From Acanthopleura granulata (lineage: Eukaryota; Mollusca; Polyplacophora; Chitonida; Chitonidae), in assembly GCA_016165875.1 (NCBI GenBank), contig JABBOT010000083.1, positions 124,001 to 188,000 of the forward strand: DNA of 64,000 bases. The letters are read 5' to 3'. The notes below the pieces were generated by a model, which ran no database searches, was not told the origin of the DNA, and was given only the letters and a program-made list of their open reading frames with translations. The position numbers and the translations under genes are program-made. Shown here piece by piece: positions 59,206-64,000 of the stretch; the stretch's first letter is position 1; each line of letters starts with the position of its first letter.

Positions 59206-61212
59206 GGAAGACGCCATCTCAAATTGAAACCATACAGAGATGATTTCAGTCTTCCACACCACAAGAATAAAAGAAAAACAACAAAAAAACGTGAATATCA
59301 AATGCCATTAAATAACCAATGTAGGAATAAATACGTTTGTTCTACGTCATAAGCTACAGTTTAGTATGGGAATCTGAAGGGCCCATGATGCCGAAAAGTG
59401 CTTTGTCCGCCCTGTATAAAGGAAGACGCCATCTCAAATTCAAACGACAGGGAGATAATTTCAGTCTCTTCCACACCACAAGAAAAACAAAGAAGAGCAA
59501 AGGAAAAACGTGAAATTCATTGCCTTCACAAGACCAAAGTAAGAACAAATACGTTGGTTTTACGTCATAAGCTACAGTTTAATATGCAAATTTGCAGGGC
59601 CCATGATGCCGAAAAGTGCTTTGTCCGCCCTGTATAAAGGAAGACGCCATCTCAAATTCAAACGACAGGGAGATAATTTCAGTCTCTTCCACACCACAAG
59701 AAAAACAAAGAAGAACAAAGGAAAAACGTGAAATTCATTGCCTTCACAAGACCAAAGTAAGAACAAATACGTTGGTTTTACGTCATAAGCTACAGTTTAA
59801 TATGCAAATTTGCAGGGCCCATGATGCGGAAAAGGGCTTTATCCGCCCTGTATAAAGGAAGACGCCATCTCAAATTCCAACCATACAGAGATGATTTCAG
59901 TCTCTTCCACACCACAAGAAAAACGAAGAAAACCAAAGAAAAAAAAAACAAAGAAAGAACGTCATCAAATAACCAAAGTAAGGATAAATACGTTGGTTCT
60001 ACGTCATAGGCTACAGTTTAGTATGCAAATTTGCAGGTCCCATATTGCGGAAAAGGGTTATGTGCACCCTGGATAAAGACAGGCGGCATCTCAAAGTGGA
60101 ACCATGCAGGGAAGATTTCAGTCTCTTCCACACCACAACAAAAACAAAGAAGAAAAACAAAGAAAAAACGTGAAATTCAAATGCCTTCACATGACCAAAG
60201 TAAGAATAAAAACGTTGGTTCTACGTCATAGTCTACAGTTTAGTATGCAGATTTGCAGGGCCCATAATATGGAAAAGGGTTATGTCCGCATTGTGTAAAG
60301 GAAGACGGCATTTGAAATTGGAACCATAAAGAGAAGATTTCAGTCTCTTCTACACCACAAGAATAAAAGAAAAACAACAAAAAAAACGTCAAATTCAAAT
60401 GCCATCAAATAACAAAAGTAAGAAGAAATACATTGGTTTTACGTCATAAGCGACAGGTCGGTATGCAAATTTGCAGGGACCATGATGCGGAAATGGGCCT
60501 TATCCGCCCTGTATAAAGGAAGACGACATCTCAAATTGGAACCATAGAGAGATGATTTCAGTCTCTTCCACACCACAAGAAAAACAAAGAAAAACAAAGA
60601 AGAATAAAGAAAAAACGTGAAATTCAATGCTTTCACAAGACTAAAGTAAGAATAAATACGTTGGTTCTACGTGATAAGCTACCGTTTAGTGTGCAAATTT
60701 GCAGGGCCCATGATGCGGAAATGGGCTTTATCCGCCCTGTATAACGGAAGACGCCATCTCAAATTTTAACCATAGAGAGATGATTTCAGTCTCTTCCACA
60801 CCACAAGAAGAACGAAGAAAACCAAGGAAAAAAAAAACAGAGAAAAAACGTCAATTTCAAAAGTCATCAAATAACCAATGTAGGAATAAATACGTTTGTT
60901 CCACGTCATAAGCTACAGTTTAGTATGCAAATTTCCAGGGCCCATGATGCGGAAATGGCCTTTATCCCCCCTGTATAAAGGAAGACGGCATGTCAAATTG
61001 AGACCATAGAGAGATGATTTCAGTCTCTTCCACACCACAAGAAAAACGAACAAAACCAAAGAAAAAAAAACAAAGGAAAAACGTCAAATTCAAATGCCAT
61101 CAAATAAAAAAATAAGGAGTAAATACATTGGTTCTACGTCATAAGCTACACTTTAGTATGCAAATTTGCACGGCCCATGATGCGGAAAAGGGCTTTATCC
61201 GCCTTGTATAAA
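59206..61212 (+). repeat. 2,007-bp nine-monomer higher-order repeat, copy 1
   Basis: Nine monomers of about 215, 218, 218, 218, 225, 218, 228, 234 and 233 bp. The second and third (59,421 and 59,639) are themselves near-identical tandem copies of one 218-bp monomer. The fourth (59,857) has lost AATTCAAATGCC, reading GAACGTCATCAAATAACC. The block differs from copy 2 by a handful of substitutions, for example A/T at 59,240 and 61,247, A/T at 59,833 and 61,840, and G/A at 60,250 and 62,257. Confidence 0.92.
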
Positions 61213-63220
61213 GGAAGACGCCATCTCAAATTGAAACCATACAGAGTTGATTTCAGTCTTCCACACCACAAGAATAAAAGAAAAACAACAAAAAAACGTG
61301 AATATCAAATGCCATTAAATAACCAATGTAGGAATAAATACGTTTGTTCTACGTCATAAGCTACAGTTTAGTATGGGAATCTGAAGGGCCCATGATGCCG
61401 AAAAGTGCTTTGTCCGCCCTGTATAAAGGAAGACGCCATCTCAAATTCAAACGACAGGGAGATAATTTCAGTCTCTTCCACACCACAAGAAAAACAAAGA
61501 AGAGCAAAGGAAAAACGTGAAATTCATTGCCTTCACAAGACCAAAGTAAGAACAAATACGTTGGTTTTACGTCATAAGCTACAGTTTAATATGCAAATTT
61601 GCAGGGCCCATGATGCCGAAAAGTGCTTTGTCCGCCCTGTATAAAGGAAGACGCCATCTCAAATTCAAACGACAGGGAGATAATTTCAGTCTCTTCCACA
61701 CCACAAGAAAAACAAAGAAGAACAAAGGAAAAACGTGAAATTCATTGCCTTCACAAGACCAAAGTAAGAACAAATACGTTGGTTTTACGTCATAAGCTAC
61801 AGTTTAATATGCAAATTTGCAGGGCCCATGATGCGGAAATGGGCTTTATCCGCCCTGTATAAAGGAAGACGCCATCTCAAATTCCAACCATACAGAGATG
61901 ATTTCAGTCTCTTCCACACCACAAGAAAAACGAAGAAAACCAAAGAAAAAAAAAACAAAGAAAGAACGTCATCAAATAACCAAAGTAAGGATAAATACGT
62001 TGGTTCTACGTCATAGGCTACAGTTTAGTATGCAAATTTGCAGGTCCCATATTGCGGAAAAGGGTTATGTGCACCCTGGATAAAGACAGGCGGCATCTCA
62101 AAGTGGAACCATGCAGGGAAGATTTCAGTCTCTTCCACACCACAACAAAAACAAAGAAGAAAAACAAAGAAAAAACGTGAAATTCAAATGCCTTCACATG
62201 ACCAAAGTAAGAATAAAAACGTTGGTTCTACGTCATAGTCTACAGTTTAGTATGCAAATTTGCAGGGCCCATAATATGGAAAAGGGTTATGTCCGCATTG
62301 TGTAAAGGAAGACGGCATTTGAAATTGGAACCATAAAGAGAAGATTTCAGTCTCTTCTACACCACAAGAATAAAAGAAAAACAACAAAAAAAACGTCAAA
62401 TTCAAATGCCATCAAATAACAAAAGTAAGAAGAAATACATTGGTTTTACGTCATAAGCGACAGGTCGGTATGCAAATTTGCAGGGACCATGATGCGGAAA
62501 TGGGCCTTATCCGCCCTGTATAAAGGAAGACGACATCTCAAATTGGAACCATAGAGAGATGATTTCAGTCTCTTCCACACCACAAGAAAAACAAAGAAAA
62601 ACAAAGAAGAATAAAGAAAAAACGTGAAATTCAATGCTTTCACAAGACTAAAGTAAGAATAAATACGTTGGTTCTACGTGATAAGCTACCGTTTAGTGTG
62701 CAAATTTGCAGGGCCCATGATGCGGAAATGGGCTTTATCCGCCCTGTATAACGGAAGACGCCATCTCAAATTTTAACCATAGAGAGATGATTTCAGTCTC
62801 TTCCACACCACAAGAAGAACGAAGAAAACCAAGGAAAAAAAAAACAGAGAAAAAACGTCAATTTCAAAAGTCATCAAATAACCAATGTAGGAATAAATAC
62901 GTTTGTTCCACGTCATAGGCTACAGTTTAGTATGCAAATTTCCAGGGCCCATGATGCGGAAATGGGCTTTATCCCCCCTGTATAAAGGAAGACGGCATGT
63001 CAAATTGAGACCATAGAGAGATGATTTCAGTCTCTTCCACACCACAAGAAAAACGAAGAAAACCAAAGAAAAAAAAAACAAAGGAAAAACGTCAAATTCA
63101 AATGCCATCAAATAAAAAAATAAGGAGTAAATACATTGGTTCTACGTCATAAGCTACACTTTAGTATGCAAATTTGCACGGCCCATGATGCGGAAAAGGG
63201 CTTTATCCGCCCTGTATAAA
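61213..63220 (+). repeat. 2,007-bp higher-order repeat, copy 2
   Basis: Same monomer order and variants as copy 1, offset by 2,007 bp (2,008 to the start of copy 3). The left edge of the repeated unit is near 59,206, because the monomer before copy 1 has GGAAATGGGTTTTATCC where the end of copy 2 has GGAAAAGGGCTTTATCC. Confidence 0.92.
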
Positions 63221-64000
63221 GGAAGACGGCATCTCAAATTGAAACCATACAGAGATGATTTCAGTCTTCCACACCACAAGAATAAAAGAAAAACAACAAA
63301 AAAACGTGAATATCAAATGCCATTAAATAACCAATGTAGGAATAAATACGTTTGTTCTACGTCATAAGCCACAGTTTAGTATGGGAATCTGAAGGGCCCA
63401 TGATGCCGAAAAGTGCTTTGTCCGCCCTGTATAAAGGAAGACGCCATCTCAAATTCAAACGACAGGGAGATAATTTCAGTCTCTTCCACACCACAAGAAA
63501 AACAAAGAAGAGCAAAGGAAAAACGTGAAATTCATTGCCTTCACAAGACCAAAGTAAGAACAAATACGTTGGTTTTACGTCATAAGCTACAGTTTAATAT
63601 GCAAATTTGCAGGGCCCATGATGCCGAAAAGTGCTTTGTCCGCCCTGTATAAAGGAAGACGCCATCTCAAATTCAAACGACAGGGAGATAATTTCAGTCT
63701 CTTCCACACCACAAGAAAAACGAAGAAAACCAAAGAAAAAAAAAACAAAGAAAGAACGTCATCAAATAACCAAAGTAAGGATAAATACGTTGGTTCTACG
63801 TCATAGGCTACAGTTTAGTATGCAAATTTGCAGGTCCCATATTGCGGAAAAGGGTTATGTGCACCCTGGATAAAGACAGGCGGCATCTCAAAGTGGAACC
63901 ATGCAGGGAAGATTTCAGTCTCTTCCACACCACAACAAAAACAAAGAAGAAAAACAAAGAAAAAACGTCAAATTCAAATGCCTTCACATGACCAAAGTAA
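63221..64000 (+). repeat. 2,007-bp higher-order repeat, copy 3 (partial, one monomer lost)
   Basis: The first two monomers (63,221 and 63,436) match copies 1 and 2. The monomer at 63,654 then has the head of the third position (CAAACGACAGGGAGATAATTTC) joined in phase to the tract of the fourth position (AAACGAAGAAAACCAAAG). One 218-bp monomer is therefore missing exactly. The window ends inside the following monomer, so the full length of copy 3 is not visible. Confidence 0.9.

Larger units (their letters stand above)
1..64000 (+). repeat. Continuous head-to-tail satellite array
   Basis: Every part of the window can be read as a copy of one roughly 200-250 bp monomer, recognised by the recurring CTTCCACACCACAAG, AGAATAAATACGTTGG, CTACAGTTTAGTATGCAAAT and TATAAAGGAAGACGG segments. 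I count about 284 copies, all on the same strand, with no inverted copy and no unrelated insertion. The plus strand is strongly A- and purine-rich in the middle of each monomer. Both window edges fall inside monomers. This is the structure of eukaryotic satellite DNA; the family name and host are unknown to me. Counts and boundaries were made by eye, so a boundary may be off by a base or two. Confidence 0.97.
30375..64000 (+). repeat. Satellite subfamily B domain
   Basis: About 154 monomers. Their diagnostic features are TTTATCCGCCCTG replacing TTTATAGGCCCTG, ATAAGCTACAG before the octamer, often GGAATAATACAGAGAAG in the head, and AAGAATAAAAGAAAAAC in a shorter A-rich tract. The modal length is 217 bp. 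Minority classes are 199, 205, 209, 215-219, 228-234 and a few odd lengths from 168 to 254 bp. Monomers differ more from each other than in the A domain, except where recent block duplications make them nearly identical. A few monomers keep the A-type TTTATAGGCCC (near 37,540 and 55,190), consistent with exchange between subfamilies or shared ancestry. Confidence 0.9.

Noticed and set aside
1..64000. CRISPR-like regular repetition
   Set aside because: There are no unique spacers between short repeats. The full 200-250 bp period is repeated, which is a satellite.

Overview
The whole 64 kb window is one tandem satellite array. I see no protein-coding gene, rRNA, tRNA, CRISPR array or intact mobile element, and no single-copy stretch. 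By hand I count about 284 monomers, all head-to-tail in the same orientation. Both window edges cut through monomers, so the array extends beyond the window on each side. Long AT-rich satellite DNA with higher-order repeats points to eukaryotic heterochromatin (centromeric, pericentromeric or subtelomeric). I do not recognise the family and cannot name the organism.

Each monomer has the same order of parts: a head (GGAAGACGGCATCTCAAATT), a very constant CTTCCACACCACAAG box, an A-rich tract of AAAAACAAAG-like units, an ACGTCA site, AATAAA, a pair of ACGT cores 11 bp apart, an ATGCAAAT octamer usually inside a TGCAAATTTGCA palindrome, GGGCCC, and a 21-bp dyad whose arms are CTTTATA and TATAAAG.

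Two subfamilies meet in register near 30.2-30.4 kb. Subfamily A (1 to about 30,165; about 129 monomers) has TTTATAGGCCCTG in the dyad loop and mostly 227-244 bp monomers. Subfamily B (about 30,375 to 64,000; about 154 monomers) mostly has TTTATCCGCCCTG there, a shorter A-rich tract, and a modal length of 217 bp.

Layout: 1-624 array entry; 625-7,406 and 7,407-13,976 two related 28-29-monomer superblocks; 13,977-17,278 a third copy of the first part of that unit; 17,279-30,165 rearranged A blocks; 30,166-30,374 one A/B hybrid monomer; 30,375-36,472 diverse B monomers; 36,473-47,816 two nearly identical 5,672-bp copies; about 47,690-50,335 a 1,323-bp tandem duplication; 50,423-53,451 older copies of parts of the 5.67-kb unit; 53,452-59,205 mixed B monomers; 59,206-64,000 a 2,007-bp nine-monomer higher-order repeat, with a third copy that has lost exactly one monomer.

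There is no pathway to describe. The notable biology is repeat evolution (nested duplications, out-of-register junctions, one-monomer contraction) and a promoter-like motif cassette in almost every monomer. Open frames of 60-151 codons occur on both strands, but they are by-products of the repeat and are not annotated as genes.
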